Of a DNA stretch of 64,000 nucleotides, positions 23,918 through 31,349 are shown piece after piece (within the stretch, counting starts at the first letter, position 1; every line of letters begins with the position of its first letter). The notes under the pieces were generated by a model. The model was not told where the DNA came from, made no database searches, and saw only the letters and a list, made by a program, of their open reading frames with translations. The position numbers and the translations under genes were made by a program. The stretch is from Streptomyces tsukubensis (lineage in GTDB: Bacteria > Actinomycetota > Actinomycetes > Streptomycetales > Streptomycetaceae), in the NCBI RefSeq assembly GCF_009296025.1, contig NZ_CP045178.1, forward strand, positions 7,998,001 to 8,062,000, given 5' to 3'.

Positions 23918-24592
23918 CGCCATGATCCAGTCGTACGCCGCCTCAGCCGTGAACTCCCGCTGCCCGCCGCGGAAGAGGAGACCCGCCGTCGCGAAGGCCG
24001 GGTCGTCCGCGCTGGAGGGTACGTACGGGACGCCGACGCAGCGCATCCCCGCCGCGTGGGCCGCCGCAGCACCCGGCGCCGCGTCCTCCAGGACGACGCA
24101 GCCGGACGGCTCCGCGTCGAGACGGCGGGCCGCCTCCAGGAAGACATCCGGGGCCGGCTTCCCGTGCGGTACCTCGTCGGCGGACACCTGGACACGCATC
24201 CGCGCGGAGAGCCCCGTGCCGTCGAGGATCGCCTCGATGGCCGCCCGCGACGAACCAGAGGCGACCGCCATCGGTACCCCCGCGTCGTGCAGGCGGTCCA
24301 CGAGCTTCCACTGTTCGGGATAGACCCGCGTGGAGGCGCGGGCCAACTCCAGATAGTCGCGGTTCTTCTCCGCGAGGAGCTCCTCCAGCGGATCCGTCAG
24401 TCCGTAGGTCCTCCGCCACAGGGCGAGCGTCTCCCGCGTGCTGATCCCCACGTACCGCTCATGATCGGCCCAGGTGAAATCCGTGATGGCGCGCCTCGCC
24501 AGCAGTCGGCGTCCCGCCTCGAAGTAGTTCGGCTCGCTGTCCACCAAGGTGCCGTCAAGGTCGAAAAGAACGGCTCTGCGCGCAGTGCTCAT
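23915..24592 (-). CDS. HAD-superfamily phosphatase / phosphoglucomutase-like
   Basis: A 225-residue protein. HAD motif I is AVLFDLDGTLVDSEP (nucleophile and acid/base Asp), motif II is VASGSSRAA, motif III Lys in PHGKPAPDVFLEA, motif IV in CVVLEDAAPGAAAAHAAGM. The helical cap after motif I marks it as subclass I (beta-phosphoglucomutase, phosphoglycolate phosphatase group). Substrate unknown. Upstream ATG codons at 24604 and 24616 are also possible starts. It is transcribed away from the lactonase gene, with a DasR-like site between. Confidence 0.88.
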   Translation of the reverse strand: MSTARRAVLFDLDGTLVDSEPNYFEAGRRLLARRAITDFTWADHERYVGISTRETLALWRRTYGLTDPLEELLAEKNRDYLELARASTRVYPEQWKLVDRLHDAGVPMAVASGSSRAAIEAILDGTGLSARMRVQVSADEVPHGKPAPDVFLEAARRLDAEPSGCVVLEDAAPGAAAAHAAGMRCVGVPYVPSSADDPAFATAGLLFRGGQREFTAEAAYDWIMA

Positions 24593-24826
24593 ATGGTCCA
24601 GCATGCCAAAGGCCATGATCAGCGAGGTGTGCGGTGGTCGCTCCGAGGTGTCGGGCAGGCTTTGGCCGACCGGGGCCGGGCAGCACGGGCCGCCCACCCC
24701 ACCCGCACGAAGGGGTGCGACGTAGCGGCCATGCCGACTCGCGGCCGACGACCCGCATGCTTGCTCCGAGCCCTCCCTGACGTGCGGTCACTCTCCGGCA
24801 GCGTCCGCCGGATCGACCGCGAACCA

Positions 24827-24837
24827 TGGTCTAGACC
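24827..24837. promoter_or_regulatory. DasR-like operator between HAD and lactonase genes
   Basis: TGGTCTAGACC contains the perfect palindrome GGTCTAGACC, the core of the DasR responsive element (TGGTCTAGACCA). It lies 66 bases before the lactonase start at 24903. Site recognition is by eye; the amino-sugar link is established for DasR. Confidence 0.6.
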
Positions 24838-24902
24838 CCCTGCTACGGTCAGCCCACGAGCGTACGCACGACGGCTGCGCTCCGGCCGAGAGGGGACATG
24901 CA

Positions 24903-25940
24903 GTGGACGGCACGCACGCCGGGCTGGCGTACATCGGATCCTTCACCGCCGCGGGAGGCCGGGGCATCCTCACTGCCGGGGTCGAGACGGAGACGGGCGC
25001 CCTGACCGTCCTGAGTGCCACCAACACGCTTCCCGACCCCTCCTACCTCGTTCTGTCGCCGCGTCGGGACCGGCTCTACGCCGTCAGTGAGACGCCGGAA
25101 GGGGCCGTCGGCGCGTTCGACGTGGCGGAGGGGCAGCCCCGGCCACTCGGGGCTCCGGGCCCCGTCAAGGGTGAAGGCCCGACGCACCTCACTCTCTTCG
25201 ACGGCCATGTGCTGACCGCCAACTACAGCTCGGGCAGCGTGAGCGCTCTCCCGGTGCGCGGGGACGGTTCCCCGGGCCCCGTCTCGGGGGTGCTCGGACA
25301 CAGGGGATCAGGACCGCACCCGCAGCGTCAGCAGGAGCCCCACGCCCACCAGGTGCTACCGGACCCGTCGGGACGCTGGGCGGTCAGTGTCGACCTCGGA
25401 ACGGACTCCGTCCGGGTCTTCTCACTGCGCGACGGCGCACCTGTCGTCCACCGCGAGATCGCCATGCGGCCGGGCTCGGGCCCCAGGCATCTCGCCTTCC
25501 ACCCCGACGGCCGTCATGTGTATGTACTCAACGAACTGTCGCCGACGCTGACCGTCTGCCGGTGGGAGGCGGCGGACGGCGTCCTCGTGGCCCTGAGTGA
25601 GACTGCCCTGCTGCCGAAGGCGCCGAAGGGCGACGCCTACGCGTCCGAAGTGGTGGTCGCCCCTGACGGCCGCTTCCTGTGGACGGCGGTCCGCGGCGAG
25701 GACGTCATCTCGGTCTTCGCGCTGACGAACGGGGGCGCGGCGACACGGCTCGTCACCACGGTGCCCTGTGGCGGGGCTTGGCCGCGTGACCTGGCGCTGG
25801 GGCCGTCGGGACGACACCTCTACGCGGCCAATGAGCACTCCGGTGACGTGACCTGGTTCGCTGTCGACCAGGAGACAGGCGTCCCGAGCCGCGAAGGGGC
25901 CGTGGCGGCGCCCGCGGCGTCGTGCGTGGTCTTTGCCTGA
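24903..25940 (+). CDS. Lactonase-family seven-bladed beta-propeller (6-phosphogluconolactonase YbhE type)
   Basis: A 345-residue protein of the YbhE/Pgl lactonase family. Conserved blocks include AYIGSFTAAGGRGI at the start, GPTHLTLFDGHVLTANYSSG, DPSGRWAVSVDLGTDSVRV, GPRHLAFHPDGRHVYVLNEL and the C-terminal GRHLYAANEHSGDVTWFAVD, repeats of a beta-propeller. The enzyme hydrolyses sugar lactones such as 6-phosphogluconolactone; exact substrate is not provable here. The start is GTG 24903 with GAGAGGGG upstream. Confidence 0.9.
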   Translation: MDGTHAGLAYIGSFTAAGGRGILTAGVETETGALTVLSATNTLPDPSYLVLSPRRDRLYAVSETPEGAVGAFDVAEGQPRPLGAPGPVKGEGPTHLTLFDGHVLTANYSSGSVSALPVRGDGSPGPVSGVLGHRGSGPHPQRQQEPHAHQVLPDPSGRWAVSVDLGTDSVRVFSLRDGAPVVHREIAMRPGSGPRHLAFHPDGRHVYVLNELSPTLTVCRWEAADGVLVALSETALLPKAPKGDAYASEVVVAPDGRFLWTAVRGEDVISVFALTNGGAATRLVTTVPCGGAWPRDLALGPSGRHLYAANEHSGDVTWFAVDQETGVPSREGAVAAPAASCVVFA

Positions 25941-26050
25941 TCTGCGCGATCTCCGCCCGGCCTCGCGTTTCAGGCGTGCCGCGTGAGGTTTCCTCCGGCC
26001 CCGTGCCGTCGTCCGACCGCCGAGGGCCGGTGACGCCGCTGCGGGGCACA

Positions 26051-26107
26051 GGGATGGCCCGTCCCCCACGAACGGCCTGGGTTCTACTGGGGGAGACGGG
26101 CCATCCC
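26051..26107. terminator. Bidirectional terminator between lactonase and CbiX-like genes
   Basis: GGGATGGCCCGTCCCCC (26051-26067) pairs with 26089-26107 with only a two-base bulge, around a 21-base loop. The flanking genes converge on it. Confidence 0.85.
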
Positions 26108-26194
26108 CGCATGAGCCCGGTGGGCACCGGCAGGCGGGAGCGGGCGGTCCTGCGGGGCCCCGACCCGGCGGACGCGGGCCGTCCTCGCGGACGA

Positions 26195-27127
26195 TCAGCG
26201 CTGCGGGGCGCCGGTGGGCTGCTGCGGCGGGGTGATGCCGAGGGCCGCCATGTACTTCGACAGCGCCAGCTTCCCTATGGCCGGATAGGCCCCAAGGGCT
26301 TCAGCGGCCGGGCAGTCCGCCTCCTTGGCCGCGTCGTCGAGCAGTCCCTCACCCAGCTCGGGGCCGACCAGGTAGGGGGCGAGCGCCAGTTGTGTGGCGC
26401 CGGCGGAACGCAGCTCCTCGGCGGTGGCCGCGATGGCGCCCTCCTGGTCGAGGGCGGCGGCCATGACCGGCACGGCGAGGCGTGCGGCCAGCAGCATGCC
26501 GGTGATGCCTGCCGCCTGCACCGCGTCGTCGCCGCCGACGGAGGCGAGGATGATGCCGTCGGCAGCCGTGGTCACCGTGAACAGCCTCGCCCGGTCGGCG
26601 CGGGCGAGTCCGGCCTCGGAGAGCCGAACGTGCAGCGCCTCAGCGAGCAGGGGATGCGGACCGAGCACGTCGGTCAGTTCCGCGGCGGCCCGGCTGTCGA
26701 TGACGGCCTGGCGGATCCTGCGCAGCAGGGCACTGTCCGGTCCTGCGAGCAACGGCACCACCACGGCTACCGGCCCGTCGTAGGGAGGCTCCTGGGAACC
26801 GGCCGCACGGGCCCGCTCCTCGCGGATCGCGCGCTCCTCGGCCGCGTACGCGAGCACGGCCTGGAGCGAGGGGAACTCGTGGTTGGTGTCGTCGCTGTCG
26901 ACGTATCCGATCCGGGCGTCCAGGCCTGGCAGCTCGGAGCGGGCGATGCTGACGACCTCGTCGGAGAGGGCGCGGGTCGCGCTGCCCGGGGTTCCGGCGA
27001 CGGCGAGAACGAGCGCGGGCGCGCCAACGGGTGCCACCGCGGGTTCGGGGCGGCGGTGGCGCCCTGACTGTCGTGGTCGCGGCATTCGTACGGGCAGCCC
27101 GGATGCGGGCCCAGAGGGGGAGCTCAT
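26195..27127 (-). CDS. Sirohydrochlorin-chelatase-like protein (CbiX/SirB family)
   Basis: A 310-residue protein. After ~35 basic residues, PALVLAVAGTPGSATRALSD corresponds to the first strand and metal-site region of CbiX, where the usual GHG is replaced by AGT. VAVVVPLLAGPDSALLRRIR and GPHPLLAEALHVRLSEAG match the second and third strand regions, repeated in the C-terminal half, giving the double-domain form. The loss of the usual catalytic His near the N-terminus makes chelatase activity uncertain. In actinomycetes this family sits with siroheme or cobalamin genes, none of which are here. Confidence 0.8.
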   Translation of the reverse strand: MSSPSGPASGLPVRMPRPRQSGRHRRPEPAVAPVGAPALVLAVAGTPGSATRALSDEVVSIARSELPGLDARIGYVDSDDTNHEFPSLQAVLAYAAEERAIREERARAAGSQEPPYDGPVAVVVPLLAGPDSALLRRIRQAVIDSRAAAELTDVLGPHPLLAEALHVRLSEAGLARADRARLFTVTTAADGIILASVGGDDAVQAAGITGMLLAARLAVPVMAAALDQEGAIAATAEELRSAGATQLALAPYLVGPELGEGLLDDAAKEADCPAAEALGAYPAIGKLALSKYMAALGITPPQQPTGAPQR

Positions 27128-27187
27128 GGCGCCGCATGCTACTGGTTTCCTGTCCCGCTCTGTTCGGGGAGGGTGCAGGTGAGCGGT

Positions 27188-27211
27188 ATCCGTCCGGATT
27201 TATCCGTTCGG
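27188..27211. promoter_or_regulatory. Direct repeat upstream of the CbiX-like gene
   Basis: ATCCGTCCGG (27188-27197) and ATCCGTTCGG (27202-27211) are 9/10 identical and 14 bases apart, about 60-85 bases upstream of the minus-strand start at 27127. Possible activator or repressor site. Confidence 0.3.
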
Positions 27212-27331
27212 TTATGGATAGATCAACCGTCCTGATCCCTTGACATGCGGGCTGTGCGACGAATCAGCGGATAAAAGGAATGAGCGAGGATTGCCGGAAA
27301 TGTGCGCGAGGAGGCGTGCGGAGAAGGGGAG

Positions 27332-28570
27332 TCAGCGGGTGTGGTCTCCTCGGGGCGGCTCAGGGGGGTGGCCCGGGATGTGCAGCAGGCGGCCGTCCTG
27401 CGGAAGTCTCAGCGACCCGTGGGCGAGAGCCGCCGCGATCACCACGGCGCCGTGCAGCGGGTCGCCCGCCGGGGGCGGCAGGGCCGCGCCCGGTACCTGC
27501 GCCGCCAGTTCCTCGCGTAGCGGTACGAGCAGTGGGTCTCCCATCTTGAACAGGCCTCCGGTCAGCGCGATCTCGGCCCCCGCGCCCTTCGGGCAGACGG
27601 CCGCGGCGGCCTCCGCGATGTGCCCGGCGGCAGCCGCCAGGATCCCCGCCGCGACCGGGTCGTCGGCGGCTTGGCGTGCCACCTCGGGGGCGAACGAGGC
27701 GAGAACCGCCGGGCGGTCGGTACGCGGGTAGAGGGCGCCCGGCAGTCCCGCTGCCGGGCCGAACATCTCCTCGGCGCGGTGCAACAGGGCGGTGGAGCCA
27801 CCGCGTCTGCCGTCATGGGCGCGCATCGCCGCGTCGAGGCCCGCCCTGCCGATCCAGGCCCCGCCGCCGCAGTCGCCCAGCAGGTGGCCCCAGCCGTCGG
27901 CCCTGCGCCAGGTCAGCAGGTCCGTACCGAGCGCGATCATGCCGGTGCCGGCGGCGACGACCGCTCCGGGACGCTGCCCGAGCGCCCCCGCGTAGGCCGT
28001 CACGCCGTCCGCTGCGAGCGCGAGCCGTCGCACACCCAGCGCGGTGGCCAGGGCCTTCGGCAGGGCCGACCGCAGCCCGTCTCCCAGAGTGGCCATCCCC
28101 GCGGCGCCGATGGCGATCGCGGCAAGCCCGCAGGCGCCCTCGGCGCCCCGTGCCACCGTCGCCCTCTCGTCGGCCGGCCTGGACGGCGTATCGGCGGTGT
28201 GCTGTGCGGCGGGCAGGGGGCGCTTCGGGTGTATCGGATGTGCGTGGAGGCTGTGGCCACTGTCCGCAGGACCGTTCCGGCCGCCCGCGCACGACGGCGC
28301 GCTGTGGGGAGCGCGTTCGCCATCCGCGCTCCCTTTCTCCCCGATGGGGGCCATCGGCTCCCGAGCGGCCTGCTCCAGAAGCCCCTGAGCCATGGGCAGC
28401 AACTGTTCCAGCAGATGGTCGGCGTCGATGCCCGCGGCTCCCGTGCGTACCGGCTCACGGGAGGCGGCGGTCCTGGTGCGCAGCGGCTCGTCCGCCTCGG
28501 CGAGGGCGACGCGGAGCCCGGAGCCTCCCGAGTCGACCCCCAGCACCCAGCGCGGAGCCCCGGCCGTCAT
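27332..28570 (-). CDS. BadF/BadG-family kinase, N-acetylglucosamine-kinase-like
   Basis: A 412-residue ASKHA-fold protein. GVDSGGSGLRVALAEA is the first phosphate motif, ADGVTAYAGALGQRPGAVVA and GTGMIALG lie in the second, GDCGGGAWIGRAGLDAAMRA matches the characteristic region of N-acetylglucosamine kinases of this family, and IALTGGLFKMGDPLL is the third. An insertion at residues ~75-135, rich in Pro, Ala, His and Ser, interrupts the N-terminal domain and is unusual. It would phosphorylate an amino sugar or remain of unknown substrate. Start ATG 28570 chosen for the conserved N-terminus; a GTG nine bases upstream is possible. Confidence 0.82.
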   Translation of the reverse strand: MTAGAPRWVLGVDSGGSGLRVALAEADEPLRTRTAASREPVRTGAAGIDADHLLEQLLPMAQGLLEQAAREPMAPIGEKGSADGERAPHSAPSCAGGRNGPADSGHSLHAHPIHPKRPLPAAQHTADTPSRPADERATVARGAEGACGLAAIAIGAAGMATLGDGLRSALPKALATALGVRRLALAADGVTAYAGALGQRPGAVVAAGTGMIALGTDLLTWRRADGWGHLLGDCGGGAWIGRAGLDAAMRAHDGRRGGSTALLHRAEEMFGPAAGLPGALYPRTDRPAVLASFAPEVARQAADDPVAAGILAAAAGHIAEAAAAVCPKGAGAEIALTGGLFKMGDPLLVPLREELAAQVPGAALPPPAGDPLHGAVVIAAALAHGSLRLPQDGRLLHIPGHPPEPPRGDHTR

Positions 28571-28968
28571 GGCAGACACCTGCGGACGGGGCGCGCGTCC
28601 TGATGCGCCGCCGGTCCGTCGAAGCGGCACCGCGGACGGGTGCGGACGAAATCCGGTGCGGCGTCGGGCGACGCCGGTCGGGTGGGGGTGGGCACGGGAA
28701 GGTTTCCGTTCTCGGCTGCCGTGCGGCCGCGGTGGTGAGGGGCCGACCAGGCGAGACGGCCGAGGCGGGGTGACGTGATCACTGGACGCAACGGGCTCCC
28801 CTCCTTCCTCGCGACCGGCCGGACCGGTTGGAGCGGTTGGACGTTCCGGCGTGACGTCCTCGCCAACCTTGACGAGGAGGAAGAGTAACGGTGCGGGACA
28901 ACCGCCGCGCGTGCGGGCTTGGTCCGACGGTCCACCGACGCGGATGTGGGCCGGTAGAGTGACGTCCC
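28571..28968. other. Intergenic region between divergent kinase and ung genes
   Basis: A 398-base region that must hold both promoters. No gene seen. A GAGGAGGAAGAG purine run occurs near 28875. Confidence 0.45.
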
Positions 28969-29646
28969 GTGGCACCACGACCGTTGCATGAACTTGTCGA
29001 ACCCGGCTGGGCGAAGGCGCTGGAACCGGTGGCCGGACGTATCGCGGCCATGGGGGATTTCCTCCGTGCCGAGATCGCCGCGGGCCGGACTTACCTGCCG
29101 GCCGGAGCGAACGTCCTGCGCGCCTTCCAGCAGCCGTTCGACGACGTCCGCGTCCTGATCGTCGGTCAGGACCCGTACCCGACCCCGGGGATGGCGATCG
29201 GCCTGAGTTTCGCCGTCGCCCCCGAAGTGCGCTCGCTGCCGGGCAGCCTGCAGAACATCTTCCGCGAACTGCACACCGACATAGGGCTTGACCGGCCGTC
29301 CAACGGGGACCTGACGCCGTGGACGGAACAAGGCGTCCTCCTCCTGAACAGAGCGCTGACCACGGCGCCGCGCCGCCCGGCCGCACACCGCGGCGAGGGC
29401 TGGGAAGAGGTCACCGAGCAGGCGATCCGGGCGCTGGCCGCCCGCGGCACCCCCCTGGTCTCGATCCTGTGGGGACGCGACGCCCGCAACCTGCGTCCAC
29501 TGCTCGGAGAACTGCCGTCGGTGGAGTCGGCGCACCCCTCGCCCATGTCGGCGGACCGGGGCTTCTTCGGATCGCGACCGTTCAGCCGGGCCAACGAACT
29601 GCTGGTACGGCAAGGCGCCGCACCCGTGGACTGGCGCCTTCCTTAG
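28969..29646 (+). CDS. ung: Uracil-DNA glycosylase (family 1)
   Basis: A 225-residue protein. Motif A is [20 protein letters not shown] with the catalytic Asp, the [12 protein letters not shown] uracil-recognition block with Asn follows, and motif B is the DNA-intercalation loop in [20 protein letters not shown] with the catalytic His. It removes uracil from DNA to start base-excision repair. The GTG start at 28969 sits after GTAGAGTGACG. The TAG stop at 29644 is directly fused to the left arm of a long palindromic terminator now split by an insertion sequence. Confidence 0.97.
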   Translation: MAPRPLHELVEPGWAKALEPVAGRIAAMGDFLRAEIAAGRTYLPAGANVLRAFQQPFDDVRVLIVGQDPYPTPGMAIGLSFAVAPEVRSLPGSLQNIFRELHTDIGLDRPSNGDLTPWTEQGVLLLNRALTTAPRRPAAHRGEGWEEVTEQAIRALAARGTPLVSILWGRDARNLRPLLGELPSVESAHPSPMSADRGFFGSRPFSRANELLVRQGAAPVDWRLP

Positions 29647-29719
29647 GGGTCCTTGCAATATGGGCGCCCGGGCCGCGGGGGCTGGCACCGCACCTCGCGG
29701 CGTTGCCGAAAAGCCCTAG
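29644..29719 (+). terminator. Left arm of a long palindromic terminator, interrupted by an IS element
   Basis: This 76-base arm aligns in inverted orientation with 31162-31258: both contain GGGGTCCTTGCAATA, GGCCGCGGG, a CACCG/GTGCCG block and AGCCCT. Joined after removal of the IS and one CTAG, the centre becomes AGCCCT-A-GTAGC-TCC-GCTAC-G-AGGGCT, a perfect hairpin tip. The element lay between convergent ung and sialidase-like genes. Confidence 0.75.
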
Positions 29720-29784
29720 TAGGGCTTGGTCATGTGCGGTCTGCGGTGGCGTGTCTTCTTGATCGGTCGTGTCGTTGATCGTGT

Positions 29785-31050
29785 GTGCTGAGTGAGGAGT
29801 TGGCTGCGGTCCGGTGTGATCTGGAGGACTTCGCGGCGGAGATGTTCGAGCCGTTCGCGCGGGCGGATCAGCGCCGGTGGGGCGGGGTCTATCTGCGGGG
29901 TCTGCTGCTGGACGGCGGGCGTAAGTCGGTGGAGCCGATGGCTGCCCGCCTGGGCGAGGACGGGAACCGGCAGGCGCTGGCCCACTTCGTCACCTCCAGC
30001 CCGTGGGATGCGGCGCATGTGCGGGCCCGGCTGGCCTGGCACATGCAGCCGGTCATCAAACCGACCGCGCTGGTCATCGATGACACCGGGTTCCTCAAGG
30101 ACGGGGACGCGTCGGCGTGCGTGACCCGGCAGTACACCGGCACCGCGGGCAAGGTCACCAACTGCCAGGCCGGAGTCTCGCTGCACCTGGCTTCCAACGG
30201 TGCCTCCGCGGCCGTCAACTGGCGTCTGTTCCTGCCCGGTAGTTGGGATCCCGCCTCGCCGAAGGCCGACCGGGCCACAGTGGCCCGCCGTGACAAATGT
30301 GCCATTCCTGCCCAGGTGGGCCATGTTGAGAAGTGGCAGCTGGCCCTCGACATGATCGACGAGACGCGGTCCTGGGGCATCGAGGTACCCCAGGTCATCG
30401 CCGACGGCGGCTACGGGGACACCGCCGCTTTCCGGATCGGCGTGGAAGAACGCGGCCTCGACTACGTGGTGGGCATCTCGACCACGACCACCGCGCAACC
30501 CGAAGACGCACAGCCATGCACCCCGGCCTACTCCGGCCGGGGCCCACGACCGGTTCCTGCCTACCCCGAGCCGGCCCAGCAGGTGAAGAGCCTGGTCATC
30601 GCGGCCGGCAAATCCTCCGCACGGCCGGTGCAGTGGAGGGAAGGATCGCGGCCGGGCAGCGGACGCAGCGGGTTCAAGCGCATGTACTCGCGCTTCGTGG
30701 CCCTGCGGATCCGGCCCGCCGGACGTGAGATCCGCAAAGCCACACCAGGCAGCGAGTTTCCGGTCCGCTGGCTGCTGGCCGAATGGCCCGCCGACCAGGA
30801 CGCGCCCGTGCAGTTCTGGCTCTCCAACCTGCCCGAGACCACCCCGCTGCCCGTCCTCGTGCGCACCGCGAAGCTCCGCTGGCGCATCGAGAACGACTAC
30901 CGCGAGATGAAACAGGCCCTGGGCCTGGCCCACTTCGAAGGCCGAACCTGGCCAGGCTGGCACCACCACGTCACCCTCGTCTCGGTCGCCCACGCCTTCT
31001 GCACCCTTCAGCGACTGAACAGATCCCCAAAAGAGACGGCGTCGGCCTGA
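29785..31050 (+). CDS. IS701-family DDE transposase
   Basis: A 421-residue DDE transposase. The catalytic acidic residues are visible in ALVIDDTGFLKDG (about D98), QVIADGGYGDTAAFRIG (about D206) and RIENDYREMKQALGLAHFEG (about E374, the YREMK signature of the IS4/IS701 group). It starts at GTG 29785. Reading ends at TGA 31050 shortly after a CCCAAAA heptamer; a -1 shift there continues to 31151 and adds a tail with CPTCHRD. It catalyses cut-and-paste movement of the element. Confidence 0.93.
   Translation: MLSEELAAVRCDLEDFAAEMFEPFARADQRRWGGVYLRGLLLDGGRKSVEPMAARLGEDGNRQALAHFVTSSPWDAAHVRARLAWHMQPVIKPTALVIDDTGFLKDGDASACVTRQYTGTAGKVTNCQAGVSLHLASNGASAAVNWRLFLPGSWDPASPKADRATVARRDKCAIPAQVGHVEKWQLALDMIDETRSWGIEVPQVIADGGYGDTAAFRIGVEERGLDYVVGISTTTTAQPEDAQPCTPAYSGRGPRPVPAYPEPAQQVKSLVIAAGKSSARPVQWREGSRPGSGRSGFKRMYSRFVALRIRPAGREIRKATPGSEFPVRWLLAEWPADQDAPVQFWLSNLPETTPLPVLVRTAKLRWRIENDYREMKQALGLAHFEGRTWPGWHHHVTLVSVAHAFCTLQRLNRSPKETASA
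31026..31032 (+). other. Candidate -1 programmed frameshift heptamer in the transposase gene
   Basis: CCCAAAA is phased as C CCA AAA relative to the transposase frame, the canonical X-XXY-YYZ slippery form. A -1 slip continues as RDGVGLSLYRVVRELQTLLA and ends at 31151, adding ~39 residues in place of ETASA. Confidence 0.45.
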
Positions 31051-31161
31051 GCCTCTACCGAGTCGTCCGCGAGCTGCAGACACTCCTCGCGACCTGGACC
31101 GGCGCCTGCCCCACCTGTCACCGCGACATGCCAGACCCCGCACCAACATGACCAAGCACTA

Positions 31162-31258
31162 CTAGTAGCTCCGCTACGAGGGCTCTCCGGCGCCTTGCGA
31201 TGCACGGCACCGGCACCCGCGGCCTGATCGGACTCCCCTATTGCAAGGACCCCTTAGG
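31162..31258 (-). terminator. Right arm of the IS-interrupted palindromic terminator
   Basis: This 97-base arm contains its own tip hairpin (GTAGC TCC GCTAC at 31164-31176) and is inverted relative to 29644-29719. It ends with the GGGGTCCTTGCAATA repeat read on the minus strand. It would serve the sialidase-like gene that ends at 31350. Confidence 0.75.
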
Positions 31259-31349
31259 GTTCCTTGGGGCCGTTGAAGATCACCGGTGGCCGCCGAAGGC
31301 CGTTCTGTGGCCGTCGTCGGCCGTCTTGGACAATCCCCCGCCCGTGCGT

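Larger units (their letters stand above)
29720..31161 (+). mobile_element. IS701-family insertion sequence, complete
   Basis: About 1442 bases. The ends are inverted repeats: the left end TAGGGCTTGGTCATG and the right end, read inverted, TAGTGCTTGGTCATG, differ by one base. CTAG is present on both outer sides (29716-29719 and 31162-31165), matching the 4-bp YTAR target duplication known for IS701. One transposase gene fills the element. The intact ends and duplication suggest a fairly recent insertion. Confidence 0.9.

Noticed and set aside
26195..28570. Siroheme/cobalamin biosynthesis locus
   Set aside because: Apart from the CbiX-like gene no methyltransferase, nitrite reductase or cobalamin gene is nearby.
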